A stretch of DNA of 64,000 nucleotides. Source: Excoecaria cochinchinensis (taxonomy: Eukaryota > Streptophyta > Magnoliopsida > Malpighiales > Euphorbiaceae). The notes under the pieces were generated by a model that worked only from the letters and a program-made list of their open reading frames with translations, was not told the origin of the DNA and ran no database searches. Made by a program: the position numbers and the translations under genes. Positions 21,157 to 33,350 of this stretch are shown here, piece by piece (within the stretch, counting starts at the first letter, position 1; each line of letters begins with the position of its first letter). The stretch lies in contig CANTUQ010000035.1 of the NCBI GenBank assembly GCA_947683425.1, positions 1,721,001-1,785,000 of the forward strand, given 5' to 3'.

Positions 21157-22581
21157 AGTTAAATTCCAGTGGTCCGATAGGTGCAAAGAGAGTTTTGATC
21201 AGTTAAAGAAGTTGTTAGTTGAGGCTCTTGTACTTACTCAACCCATCTCGGGTAAAGAGTATAATATGTACAGTGACACTTCGGGTATTGGACTCAAATG
21301 CATTTTGATGCAAGATGGTAAGGTGATAGCTTACGCATCCAGGCAATTGAAGCCTCATGAGTGAAATTATTCGATGCACGATTTGGAATTGACTGTGGTA
21401 GTTTTTGCTCTTAAGATTTGGCGTCATTATCTATATGGGAGACATGTAGGATTTTCACCGACCATAAGAGTTTGAAGTATCTACTCACGCAAAAAGAGTT
21501 GAATTTGAGGCAGCGATGGTGGTTTGAGTTATTCAAGGATTATGATTGTATTGTGGATTATGACCCGGGCAAAGCGAATGTGGTCACTGATGCTTTGAGT
21601 CAAAAGTCAGTTTTGGCTCTAGCATTATAGAGTGGTTCATGGAGATTTGATTCCGATGGAGCTCTAATTGCCCAGTTAAGAGCTAGACCAAGTATGAAGC
21701 AGTTGATTGTTGATGCTCAGATAAAGGATCTTAAGTTGCAGCGTGCTCTGTAAATGGCTAGAAGTGGAGGTCAAACTGATTATTCTGTGGACAGTGAGGG
21801 GGTGCTAAGCTATAAGAATCGTTTGTGTGTGCCTAATAACGGAGAATTAAAGAAAAAGTTATTACTAGAGGCGCACACTACGATTTTTACTATACATCCA
21901 GGAAGTGTTAACATGTACCGTGATTTGAAACCGTTCTATTGGTATGAAGAGGGACATTGTGGACTTTGTTTCTAAGTGCCTAACCTATCAACAGGTAAAG
22001 GCTGAGCATCAAGTTCCGTCAGGTTTGCTCACTCCTTTGCCTATTCCTCAGTGGAAATGGGATAGTGCCATGATGGACTTTGTGTTGGTTTGCCTTTGAC
22101 CCAGAGAAAGCACGACTCTATATGGGTAATAGTCGATCGGCTTACCAAGCTGGTTCATTTCTTACCGGTTTGACTCGATTATCCTATGGATCGGTTAGCA
22201 GAGATTCATGTGAATGAGATAGTTCGGTTGCATGAAGTTCCTCTATTGATTGTGTCTGATCGGGATCCTAGGTTCACATAGAATTTTTAGAAAGAGTTGT
22301 AGTCAGCTTTGGGTACCCAACTAAATTTTAGCGCTGCTTTCTATCCTCAGATCGACGGTCAGTTGGAAAGAGTTATTTAGATTTTAGAGGACATGCTTCG
22401 GGGTTATACATTAGATTTCCCGGGCAGTTAGGATAGATATTTATTGTTGATGGAGTTCACAGCCCTATACGAGGCTCTTTATGGATGAAAATGTAGGACT
22501 CCGGTGTGTTAGACTGAACTGATTGAGCGTTTTATTGTTGGTCCAGAATTGGTTAGGGAACTGAAGAAAATATTAGAGTGG
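21157..22581 (+). pseudogene. pol: Copy A RNase H and integrase, broken
   Basis: This continues copy A after the insertion at 7183-21156. RNase H: MYSDTSGIGLKCILMQDGKV, then HDLELTVVVFALKIWRHYLY (about 21236-21440), then KSLKYLLTQKELNLRQRWWF in another frame. Integrase: the zinc-finger region around EAHTTIFTIHPG (about 21870-21905) has lost its C-terminal part, the core keeps IWVIVDRLTK and SDRDPRFT, and the PQIDGQLERVI segment holds the third catalytic Glu. Many in-frame stops (for example near 21362, 21631, 21973 and 22280) and frameshifts exclude function. It ends where the LTR at 22582 inserted. Confidence 0.88.
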
Positions 22582-25500
22582 TGTAATGGCCCGAATACTG
22601 GGTCAGTAGTGATCAGTGAAATCTGTAGAGCATGTAGTGTAAATTTTAGGAGGAAATATCATTAATTGGATCCAAAAAGACAATAAAGAAGAAAGGTTAA
22701 ACGTGCTCAGGGAAGGGAAGTGCCCTGATTGGTGACTTCCGTGAACCACGGAAGTGAAAAATATTTTATTGGATTATGGGAAAGTACAGGTTATAAGGGG
22801 TTTGGTGGTATAATTTGGAGTGAAAATGAGGTCAAATAGGTCCCCGAAAATCAAACTGAAGAAAAGCCTCTAGTTCGATTCAAATATTAACTAGTTTGAC
22901 CGAAGATTGACTGAGGCTTTAAAGATAGTAAATGACTTCTGAAAAGTTATCTAAAGGCATAGATAGACTCAGAATAGTGTGTAGAACAATTTGGTAGTGA
23001 AAAAATAATTTTTATGGTGACATTGAAAATTGATGAATCGGAATGGATAGGGACACTCATTGAGATGAAACCAAGGTCAAATGGGCTATTAACAGTGAAA
23101 ATAATGTTAAGGATGAAAAGTGAACCAAATTGGTTCAACCAGTGAACCAGACCGATCGGACCAGTTGACTTTGGTTTGACTAGTTTTACCAAGGTTTGAC
23201 CGGACTCTAAGTGGAGCTGTGAATCTCAAAAAAATTACCTAAAAGCATGGATTTACTTGAAATATTATGAAAAATTAAATATTAGTGAAAAATAAATTTT
23301 ACGGTGAGACTGAAAATTGAGTTATCGGATTGGTAAGAAATTACTGGAGTGGCAAATGATTTTCAATTGAGCTAAAATTTTATGTGGAGGCTAAATTATA
23401 TATTTTAAGAATTATGGATTTTATTTTGAGTGAAATTGAGCTTGGGAAGTAAGAGAAATTATTTTAGGTTGGAAAATGGGCTTATTAACTTAAATGGGCC
23501 TTTGGGTTGGCCCAATTGGTTGAACCAATCCCAAGCCCACTTAAGACCTCTATATAAGGCTGAAAAATTAGCCAATTTCCATATTTCTTTTGAGCTCTTT
23601 CCACCCTTCTCTTGGCCGAATGGAGCATTCTCCATTTCTCCATGAATTTCTTCTTTCTTCTTCCAATTTCTCACCAAATTCAACCTTCCTTAGTAAAATC
23701 TAGCCTCTCTTTTCATTGATGATGGTCTCAAAAGCTCATTTGAAGTGAAGGAAGTGGGAAAAACTAAGTGTTCAAGGTTATGTCTCAAAAATGAGGTAAG
23801 AGATTTAGGGTTCTATAATTTTATTTAATGGTTCAAATCGATATTTTAGGGTATGTAGATGATGTTTATGTAATTATATTACAAAAAGGAAGCAAGATTT
23901 TGAGTAAATCTTTATTATTAAATTCGGCCACTTTAGGGTTTTAAAGGAGATAATGGAGTTTCAAGGACATAAGGCATGGAAAGCATGCTTAAGATGTGGA
24001 GAAAAAGAAAATAAGGTGAGTGGATACAATATCCTTCTTTTTCCATTGATTATGCATGAGTTTTAGGCTATGTCTAAGTATGAACTTGTGAGTAAGACAT
24101 GTTTAATTGAATCTAACTTGATAAACATGATTAGTGGACTTAAATAAGCATGTAAATGTGCTTAAAATAAATTAAAGTAATATGGCAGGAAAACTCTAAG
24201 TTTGGCCGAATGGAAACATAAGGAGAACTTAATGTATATTAGGTGTTTATGGCATATAAATTATGATTATGATGTGTATAACATGTAATTAGCATGATTA
24301 AGTGATTAAGTGAATTAAATATAATTATAATGAAAAATAATTATCTTGCCCGAATGGTTATATTAGCATAATATAGTGTATTTTGATATTTTGTTGTATA
24401 TAATGGCATAAATTGATCAAATTTTGATAAATGAGTGATTAAAAATGAAATGATTAATTTGTATGAATGAGGATAAACTTGGCCGAATAGTGAATATGGT
24501 TTAAATAAGGTGTAAGTTGAATATTTATTAAGAATAATGGCATAAAGTGAATAAAGAATGAATAATAAGTGTATGTGATTTTATTTGAATTAAATAGAGA
24601 GTAATCGTATACATTAAAGTGTGATATTGAATTATGTTCACTATAAAGGTGATGAAATAAGTGTGCATTACGTGAACTCATAATATGTATGAGTATATTT
24701 TGAATATTGATTGAATTGGAATGGGAATGCATGAAGTGAAAGTGAAATGAATGATGATTATGTATTGCCTTTAGTGAACTGGTAGTAAATCTAGTTCAGG
24801 ATATATATGGCTAGCCATAAGGACATCAGTGTATGCTGCAGTAGCAAGTCATGGCGACTTGCAATTATAGACCAATGACGGTGTATTTATAAGTGTAATT
24901 GTAGTGTAAAGTGTAAAAGTAGTGTCATTGGAGTGTAATTTGACCCCCTAGTAATCACTCCGATACTACTGAAGTGTAATTTGGCCCCCTAGTGGCCACT
25001 TTGATAGGTTAGGGCTATAGAACCTACTCCCGCATATCCAGTCTAGTGATAACTACTGGGTGTACTAGGGGCAAAAATTTAAAGAAATTGAGTGAAATGG
25101 AGATTTATTGTGAAATATACTGAATTAGTGTAAAGAAAGAATTAAATGGAAGAAGATAATAAGTTTAATGGTAGAATCGTAATTTACCGTAAAATAATTG
25201 GTTAGTGAATTAATTGATAAATTATAAGTTAAAAAGTGATTTATTGTGGAAATTTGGTTAATTAGCGACATAATTGTAAATAAAAATAAGAACGGTAATA
25301 TTGTAATATGATAACAGTTTAGGGGCATAATGGTAAATATGCATTAAAAAGAGATTAACATAATGATAAGTGAGAAAATTAAGTGAAAATGGGACTAAAG
25401 TGGAATTAATGAAAAGTTTAGGGGTAAAATGGTAAATTGATATTAATTAGGTAAAAAGTGGTAAAGTTAGGTAAAAAGTGTAATGATAAGGATAATTTGG

Positions 25501-26649
25501 TAATTTGGATAAAATATGAGGTTAAAATGGTAATTTAGTGTAAAAGTGGCAAATTAGGGACCTAAATGTAATTTGGTAAATTTATAAGGTTAAAAATGGA
25601 ATTTAAGTGTAATAAAGGGTAAATTTGTAATTAAGAATAATTAAAAAGGGCAAAAGTGGAAAATAAGAATAAGAAAGGTTAAAATTGTAAATTATGTACA
25701 ATTAAGGGTATAATGGTAATTAAGTGGAAAAATGAGGTCATAAATGGAAATATTGAAAAGAAGGCACATAGATGGAATTATTGTAAAAGTGGGGACATAG
25801 ATGGAATAAATGGAAAAATGTGGACATAATTGAAAATTAAGGAAAAAGATTAAGGACTTAAATGTAATTTATGAAATAGTAAGTTTAATAAAAGGATTAC
25901 AATGTAAATAGTGAATAATATGATTTAATGAGTGATTATGTAATTAGATTGATAAATTTATTGGCTAAATGTGATTAATGATTTAATAAGAATATAATAA
26001 TAAGAAATTAAAAGTAAAATTAGGATTAATTAGTGGCCTAATTGTAATTATAGTGAATTGAAGTGGTAAAATTAGAATTTAAGGTAAAACAAGGACTAAA
26101 GTGTAATTTAAATTAAAATGTTATGGTAAGGACTAAATGACAAAGTGAATGTAATGATAAAGTGTTAAAGGTAAAAATAACGAGCACTGTAAAAGTATGT
26201 AATAACTGTCTAAGAGATTCAGGAATGAATATTTCCATAATCTAAATAATGGAAAATAATTACGTGTGCATGCATGTAGGAATAGTATGGAAAACTTAGG
26301 ATATGTATCCACCATTGGGCATTTTAATGCTCAGCGCGTAGAATGTTATGCGCTCAGGTTATAATAGTTTAGACGTGGCCTAAGGCGTAGTGACAATGGA
26401 AGGAATGATCGATAGCAAGGATTGAAGGATTGGCATGGCATGTATACGATCGCAGTAGGAAGAAGCAATGGTATGGGTATGTGATTTGTATATTAGTGTA
26501 TTGTTATGTTTTATTGTATATGTATTGCTGTGAATATTGTAGCAGTAAAAAAAAATTCTGTACAGAATTATCGAGTGCATTGTAGTGGCTATCAGTTCAG
26601 TGCTGTGAAATCTGGTATCCGTATCATTTACGGATATAAGGGTGTTACA
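22582..26649 (+). mobile_element. Family II solo LTR, 4068 bp
   Basis: It begins TGTAATGGCCCGAATAC at 22582 and ends ATAAGGGTGTTACA at 26649, matching the reverse complement of the B1 and B2 LTR ends. It is inserted in the integrase C-terminal region of copy A. The flanks AGTGG and GGTGC match at only three of five positions, so the duplication is mutated or the ends are misjudged. It contains the palindrome TATGGCTAGCCATA (24806-24819), the stem-loop GCAAGTC-atggc-GACTTGC (24844-24862), donor-like GAGGTAAGAG (23794) and AAGGTGAGTG (24014), and a strongly C-poor stretch. Confidence 0.87.
25080..26200 (+). repeat. C-depleted, purine-rich degenerate repeat stretch
   Basis: Over about 1.1 kb the plus strand has very few C (commonly one to three per 60 bases) but normal G. 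Words such as AAATGGTAA, GGTAAAAT and GGGACCTAAATGTAA recur. The complementary G-poor stretch occupies the matching place in the minus-oriented family II LTR (34690-35250) and weakly at 17200-17400. Confidence 0.75.
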
Positions 26650-27170
26650 GGTGCAACAGAATTTGAAAGCGGCAAGGGACCATCAGAGATCTTATGCTAA
26701 TTTGAAGCTGAAAGATATTCAATACAAGGTCGGGGATAAGGTTTTTCTGAGAGTGTCGCCTTGGCGTAAGATTCTCCATTTTGTGAAAAGGGAAAGCTAA
26801 GTCCAAGGTTCATAGGGCCGTATGAGATTTTAGAGCGGATTGGACCAATTGCCTACCGGTTAGCATTGCCATGGGAGTTAGGCAAGCTACATGATGTATT
26901 CCACGTTTCGATGCTTCACTGGTATAGATCGGATCCATCTCATGTATTATCAGTTCAGGATGTGCAAGTTCAGTCAGACTACTCATATGATGAGAAACCC
27001 AAGATTATTTTGGCTAGGGAAGTGAGACCTCCGAAATAAGCAAGTTTCGTTGGTTAAAGTATTGTGGCAACACCATAGGGTTGAAGAGGCTACTTGGGAA
27101 CCAGAGTCAGCTATGAGATCTCATTATCCGCAATTGTTCAGTGCAGGTGGGAATTTTGGGGACGAAATTC
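26650..27170 (+). pseudogene. pol: Copy A integrase C-terminus with chromodomain
   Basis: The segment reads VQQNLKAARDHQRSYANLK, YKVGDKVFLRVSPW, then after a frameshift FIGPYEILERIGPIAYRL (the GPY/F module of Ty3/gypsy integrases) and LHDVFHVSMLHWYRSDPSHV. A second frameshift near 27040 leads to VKVLWQHHRVEEATWEPES, the core of the C-terminal chromodomain that defines chromoviruses and is thought to direct integration to heterochromatin. The frame closes about 20 bp before the polypurine tract. Pol terminates in the place expected for the family, so copy A is complete at its 3' side apart from nested insertions and point decay. Confidence 0.9.
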
Positions 27171-27188
27171 TTTTAAGGAGGGGAGAGT
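27171..27188 (+). other. Polypurine tract of copy A
   Basis: TTTTAAGGAGGGGAGAGT lies immediately before the 3' LTR start at 27189. Plus-strand DNA primer site by family knowledge. Confidence 0.8.
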
Positions 27189-27573
27189 TGTAACACCCCG
27201 ATTTTCACCCTAGTAGTTTTGGGCTTGTGTGAGTGAGTGTGCGTGTTTTATAAAGTTTAAAGGTAATTTTGCATGATAGTTTTAATTGTGTGGCTTAAGT
27301 TTGTGTGTGAGGAGAAAAGAAGGATTAGATTGGAAGTTTGCCAAATCCACCATTGATTTAGTGACACTTGGACGGTGGAGATGAGGTAAGAGAAGAAGAG
27401 AGTTGACTTTTGTAGAAGATGAGAGAAAGAGAAAGGGAAAGTAGATTTTTGCTCATTTCTCGCTCTCTTCCCCATCTCAGCCTCATCTTCTTCTTCCCTT
27501 ACTCATCTTCTTCCTCTAGTGGTTGTGATTCATGCGTGGGTTCAGCAAAGTTCCAGATTTTGGGTAAGTATTT

Positions 27574-28684
27574 TGCTCTCTTCTTCTTTTTCTTCCTTGG
27601 TCCCGTTTGGTTGTGTGTGTATGTGGCTATGTTTGGGTTTTGACTAATTGTTTGTGTTTTGGGTATGGATTTTGTTCAGAGTTACCTCCTAGAGATCCCA
27701 AGGGGCAGAAGAAAGCAAGTGGTAGTGCAGTGGATTGAAGTTCTAGGAGCTAAGGAGCTTAATGTTTGGGAATTGTGTGAATTTGAGTGATTTTATTTTT
27801 GGAATTTTGTTATGATTTCTGGAAATTTGTGGAATTAAACTTGTTTATAGTGTATGAATGATATGGATTTTGACTAATTTTGAGTGGATTTGAGAGGAAA
27901 GTTGCATTTTGAGTGAAAGATTGGAATTTATGTGGTTTGGTAGGAAAATTCTGGGTTTTTGAATTTTTGATGTTCAAGTTCTTTACTATATCTTTTTGAT
28001 TCTCTATTCAAGTGTATAATTTAGATAATTTCATGGGTAACATGTTTTGGATGCGTGTTATGGATTGTGTGCAAGTTTGGAGGGTTAATTGCAAGTTTGG
28101 GTTGGTTGGTGTGTGGAAGGTGATGTGCTCTCTTCTTCTTCTTCTTCTTTTTCCTTGGTCCCGTTTGGTTGTGTATGTATGTGGCTATGTTTGGGTTTTG
28201 AGTAATTATTGTGTTTTGGGTATGGATTTTGTTCAGAGTTACCTCCTAGAGATCCCAAGGGGAAGAAGAAAGCAAGTGGTAGTGCGGTGGATTGAAGTTC
28301 TAGGAGCTAAGGAGCTTAAGGTTTGGGAATTGTGTGAATTTGAGTGATTTTATTTTTGGAATTTTGTTATGATTTCTGGAAATTTGTGGAATTAAACTTG
28401 TTTATAGTGTATGAATGATATGGATTTTGACTAATTTTGAGTGGATTTGAGAGGAAAGTTGCATTTTGAGTGAAAGATTGGAATTTATGTGGTTTGGGAG
28501 GAAAATTCTGGGTTTTTGAATTTTGGATGTTCAAGTTCTTTACTTTATCTTTTTGATTCTCTATTCAAGTGTATAATTTAGATAATTTCATGGGTAACAT
28601 GTTTTGGATTCTTCTTATGGATTGTGTGCAAGTTTGGAGGGTTAATTGCAAGTTTGGGTTGGTTGGTGTGTGGAAGGTGATGTG
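27574..28684 (+). repeat. Tandem duplication of about 555 bp inside the copy A LTR
   Basis: 27574-28125 and 28126-28684 are near-identical direct copies; for example GTTACCTCCTAGAGATCCC occurs once in each. They differ by a few substitutions and a CTT-repeat length change. Other family I LTRs carry this interval once. Confidence 0.88.
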
Positions 28685-28721
28685 CAGATATGCAATGGGA
28701 GCTGGAAACTTGACTCTATCG

Positions 28722-28978
28722 TGGACACGACAATGCTCGGTCATCCAAGCTTCTGCCAAGGGGTGCCTCTGCCGTGAGCGCCACAGAGAGCTCGGTAAGT
28801 CGAGCATCTGTCGGGCTGATTACTGTCCCGAGCGCACTTGTGCACGGGAGCGCGACAGTGACCTCTCCGCCCTCTATCGCGAGCGCGACAGAGGCCTTTT
28901 CTGCCTGTCCCTCGCGAGCGCAGTTAAGTGTCGCGTGCACGCTTGTATGTGTAAAATGCTTTTGTCGCGAGCGCAATG
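28722..28978 (+). repeat. Palindromic cassette, TCGCGAGCGCGA type
   Basis: CTCTATCGCGAGCGCGACAG (about 28872), GTCGCGAGCGC and CCTCGCGAGCGC occur among CpG-rich short inverted repeats. It stands in the cassette position once the 555-bp duplication is discounted. Overlapping frames here on both strands are composition artefacts. Confidence 0.75.
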
Positions 28979-30546
28979 CTCAAATGTTTATTATTTTATT
29001 TCTTTGCATGGTTTCTCACTTGTGATTTATTAATGTATTAACATATGAATTATACAATGCTTCATTATTTGATCCTTGTTGAATTAATGCCTAGCCTGCA
29101 AGAGTCAAGTAAGTGGATATGTAATACCCCAAAGTGTACCCTAGTCGGATTGGAGTGTCAATTGTATAGTAAGGGTACAAGAGAGATTGTGCAAGTATGA
29201 GTTATGGTACTTGTGAGGATGAAATTGAAAGAAATTGAAAGTATTTGGAACAAAGAATTCTGATGAGGGCTTAAAAAGAAGTTTGTCAAGGATCAAGTGA
29301 GTTATTTTCTATGAGTTGGACATGTGGCATAGTGGTTGGACAAGTGGCATGAGGAGTGGATGAGTGGCTTATGATGGAAAGGCCACCTAGACTTTGCATG
29401 CAAAAATAAGGTTTTGGTGGAGGCAGATTTGTCTCATTTTTCCCTTGGCATTCTTAGTTGGTCATTCTGATTTTCCTCTTCTTACTACGTGAGGTTCCAT
29501 TCCTTTCTTCTTCTATATTTGATTTGAATTCAAGAGTTTGGCTTGGTTGGTTTGAAGAAGTGAATCAAGAAGGTAAGTGTGGTTCATAGAATGTGTATTT
29601 CTTCTTCTACCCTTTTCTGATTTGGATTTGGATTTTGAGTGATTTGAGTAATGGACTAAGAGAGTTTATTTTGATTAATTATGTAAGAATTCTTGTTTAA
29701 GAAAAGAGCTAAGGGCAAGGAGAAGATCTGGCTTGAGATAGAGTACAGCAACCTGCTTTTGAGAGGTTTGGGATATATGTGTTTATATGTTGATTTTACT
29801 TGAGTATGCATGTTGATTAGTTTGATCTTGATGTGTAATTGATGCATGAACATGAGATTTGAGATATTGAGCCTGATTATGTGACATGTGATGAAACATA
29901 ATTGAAGTGTTATAAATGCTATGTGATGAGAATGGAAACCTAGTATGTGCATGACAAAGAACAAGTAGAACCCTAATTTCAGAGATGTGGATATTGGATG
30001 TGTAATTCATAGATAATGGCATGTACTGAGAATTTGACTATGTCTAAATGTTCATATATGTGTATAGGAATTATAATTTGAATTTGGTGATTTTGTTTGA
30101 CCAAGTTGGCTATTTTCAAGCTTGACAAGCTTGATTGTGTCAGATTGTCCTTGAAGCCTATATTGACCCCTATGACTTGTTTATCGTATAGAAGGAGTTT
30201 TCCAACTCCAAAAGGGGTGAGACCAATTGGCTTAGAACCATAAGAGCCGTGGCTTTAAATGTTTTAGAAATATCTCTATTGATTTGAGGACTCTATGGTC
30301 TTCAAAATTAACCATAAGTGTAGTTAAAATTCTGTAGGAGGGCTTCTAGAACCAGTTGTGTTCCTTTGCCATAACGCCTTCGTTTTAAATCCAATTTACC
30401 TGAAACTTGTCCCATTTGAACGATAACATCCCAAGGAACAAATGTTAAGAGGAACCTTGGCCTAATAATGAGGTTTAAACATCAGTATAGGCTGTACAAA
30501 ATTGTAATGTGAAGCAATCTCGAGAGTCTGCTTCTGTTTTGCTTGA

Positions 30547-30662
30547 TTTTAGTATGTCACGGTCACAACCAAAATGGTTGCCACCATGACCAATGTCTGA
30601 AGAAGGTAGAATTGCATGTAATTGGAGCTCACGGTCACAACCAAATAGTTGCCACCGTGACC
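30547..30662 (+). repeat. Hairpin minisatellite, two units
   Basis: TCACGGTCACAACC..GGTTGCCACCATGAC and TCACGGTCACAACC..GTTGCCACCGTGAC, about 83 bp apart. It is the same cassette type as 847-1168 but on the plus strand. Confidence 0.75.
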
Positions 30663-31093
30663 CTTCCCTATTTTGTGTATTTACGGTGTTTTTCTTCCCG
30701 AAATGTACTCGAACTTCACTACGAGTTTCTATAGTTTGTCCAATTCATGTTTAACATTAAGAAATGAGTGTCCTAAGCATGAAGAATTATGTATGTGAAT
30801 GCGTATAAATGAGTATGATAAATCATGAATGCGAAGGCGTATAACCATGAATGTGCTAATGCATATAATAATGATTGTGCTTATGCGTATAACATATACA
30901 AGGCAGTATGCAATAATATGCATATAGAGTTGTATGTGAATGAGTTTATGATGACATGTATGTATGTATAGTAAGATATGAAGTAAGTTACATGAATAGC
31001 ATGGGTTTAAGTAAATGTATATGAATGACCAATACATGCTTTGATATGGAATGATAGTTATAAGCCTCAAATGTTCATACAAGTGGATAGATG

Positions 31094-31202
31094 GGCATGC
31101 CTATAAAGGGTTAGATGATTTGCAGCTGCTAGATGTTTGGCATCGACGGATGTCTAGATGTTTGGTACCATTTGGTATCTAGATAATTCAAGACTCCGGT
31201 CT
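31094..31202 (+). repeat. Mini-hairpin chain, divergent stems
   Basis: GGCATGCC core palindrome (31094-31101), GGCATC-gacg-GATGTC (31139-31154, one wobble), GGTACC-attt-GGTATC (31164-31179, one wobble) and AGAC-tccg-GTCT (31191-31202). All loops are four bases. Confidence 0.7.
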
Positions 31203-32156
31203 CTATATGTTTACAGCATCTACATGTACCCGTATCGACTTATGTCATGACATTGGGCTAATTATAATATGTAAATGTACAAGAGATGATACTGTTATAT
31301 GTATAAGAAATGATGTCTATATGTACAAGAGATATATAAATGTTAAAGAGCTATAGTACATGGCTAGAGAAGCATATAGAAGTATATGATTATAGTATAC
31401 AAGAAATGTTTATATGATCTTATACATGTAAATGAGAAGTTGCTATATGTATAAGAGATGTTATATGTAAATGAATTACCGGAAATGCTAATAGAAGTAC
31501 ATGATTATTGTACCAGATACGCTTATATGAGTTAACAAGAGCACATGAAAAGCTGGTAGTTGTACATGAATATGCTATAAGTATGCTTTTACGCTTATAT
31601 GTATATAAATGGACATGATATGCAATGACATGATATTATATGTTATATGAGCTGATAGTTAGAGTTATAAGAATATGAGCATGATATAGGTTACATGAGA
31701 TTAATAGATATGATATCCCCACTAAGCATTATCGCTTAACATAGGGGTTTGTATCGTGTAGGTTTACAGGTTCGGAGGGTTGTACATCTGCAAGGTCATG
31801 GCCACTAGAAGTATAAGTTAAAGTCTTTTTGTATATGGCATAACTTTTTGTATACATGATATAGAAGTTTTGTATAGCTTGGCATATGTAAATGTAAAGC
31901 AATTTTGTATAAGATTTGTAAATGAAATCTAAGTGTAAAAAGAATGTTTCGTAATGTATAAAGAATAGTATATGTTAAGATGTACATGATTATAAAGTTT
32001 TATTTAAGATATGTCTATAGCTCGTATTTAAAAGGTATTCCGCTGCGAATGTGTCTTGCATGTTTACTATTTTCGCTTCCGCATGAGTGATTGTATGTGT
32101 ATGAGTGCGTAGCGACTCCGATATCCTCCCAAGGGGTATTGGGGCGTTACAGGATA

Positions 32157-32711
32157 GATAGGCATGTCTGTAGAGTTCTGTAAACTGCAGCCCCAATGTG
32201 TTATGGACCCTTATCAGTTCATCGTTTGGGTCCTCGCAATCCTTATAAGTTGGATCTTGTTTAAGATCTCCCAATGTGAAAATATTTTTGGATGAAAATG
32301 AAAGATGTTGCTTTTGTTTGTACCCACGGGTACCAATGTGTTCACTCATTATCCGCTACTCTAAGTTTGCAGACATATCTCTGAATTTGATATTGTTATG
32401 ATATAGTGATGCTATATGAATGATTATATTGTATAGAATATCTGATTAATGTAAGTTTTGAGGCAAGCCATTATGCTTACATAATTATGTGTGTGCCATA
32501 AGTATGTGAATTTCTTTAACGTTCACTGTGAGTGGTCGTTCATTTTTTGTGCTTTCCCCACTAAGAGTTATCGCTTAGCACGGGTTTTTATTCGTGCAGG
32601 TGTGGAAACGGTGCAAGTTTTTGGGAGGTTCGATCCGCAGCAGCCTAGGCCAACACAATAGGAGGGCTTTTGTCTGAGGCTTATTTGTTTTTGGTATTTT
32701 GTAATTCCAGA
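32157..32711 (+). mobile_element. Copy A 3' LTR, part 2
   Basis: This resumes the LTR after the solo LTR: TAGGCATG remnant, GTACCC-ac-GGGTAC hairpin (about 32320-32333) and CTAAGAG-ttat-CGCTTAG (32561-32578, one mismatch). It ends at the duplication CCAGA (32707-32711). Confidence 0.85.
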
Positions 32712-33350
32712 TGTAACGCCCTAATACCCCCTAGGAGGATATCGGGTCGCTACGCACTCACGTATGCATACATGTACATATAATCATACATTATAACGGG
32801 AAAATATCCATTAAGCACGAATATACTTGTATTAATAAATATTAAAACTACACATATAATAAAACATCATTGTTCTTCTATTACAAAATATCGCTATCCA
32901 TAACACATGTTCATAATTAAAATTAACATTTACACTTCATATACTATAGTTCTCTTTACATAACAAAATGTTACTTATCATAAAGAAACTCTATCATATG
33001 CCAAAAAGAACTCTACACAAGCTCTAACTCCTAGTGGCCTGCATATGTGCAAAACTCTGGACCGAATCTGGAACCTACACGGGAAAACACCCATGCTAAG
33101 TGATAATGCTTAGTGGGGATAAACAGAACAAAGGACTTCTAACGAAGTCACAAAATAACATAACACTACATATCAATAATCATGAGATCATCAGGTACAA
33201 TAAGTGATAACACTTCACTTCCTTTACATATATTCAAGTGCGTGTACATGTAACATGTTATTGCTTTCATATATAGGCATAAATATAGAAAAGCCTCCAC
33301 TTCATCTCATATACAATTTTGAACATTTAATAGCATGAATTCACAACGAT
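32712..33350 (-). mobile_element. Family I solo LTR, minus, 3' part (TSD CCAGA)
   Basis: TGTAACGCCC at 32712 is the reverse complement of the GGGCGTTACA end type seen at 32151. The perfect duplication CCAGA lies at 32707-32711 and 43864-43868. It is interrupted by element B1 at 33351 (duplication ACGAT, 33346-33350 and 42242-42246). The net LTR length is about 2.25 kb. Confidence 0.88.

Larger units (their letters stand above)
27189..29119 (+). mobile_element. Copy A 3' LTR, part 1 (family I)
   Basis: It starts TGTAACACCCCG right after the polypurine tract. It has a GA/CT tract (27419-27515), a donor GGGTAAGT with GT at 27564, a tandem duplication, and the palindromic cassette (28722-28978). 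It is interrupted at 29119 by a solo LTR with TSD GGATA. The net 3' LTR length over its three parts is about 2.8 kb. Confidence 0.9.
29120..32151 (+). mobile_element. Family I solo LTR, 3032 bp, TSD GGATA
   Basis: TGTAATACCCC at 29120 to GGGGCGTTACA at 32151, with the perfect duplication GGATA at 29115-29119 and 32152-32156. It is inserted in the copy A 3' LTR. It has a donor AAGAAG|GTAAGT at 29573, two hairpin-minisatellite units (30547-30662), a mini-hairpin group (31094-31202) and a decayed terminal hairpin near 31724. Its end sequence (GGGGTATTGGGGCG) marks a subfamily shared with 32712-43863. Confidence 0.92.

Noticed and set aside
22577..26654. Perfect target duplication for the 22582-26649 LTR
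   Set aside because: AGTGG and GGTGC match at three of five positions only; the insertion is supported by LTR ends and by resumption of integrase coding, not by the duplication.
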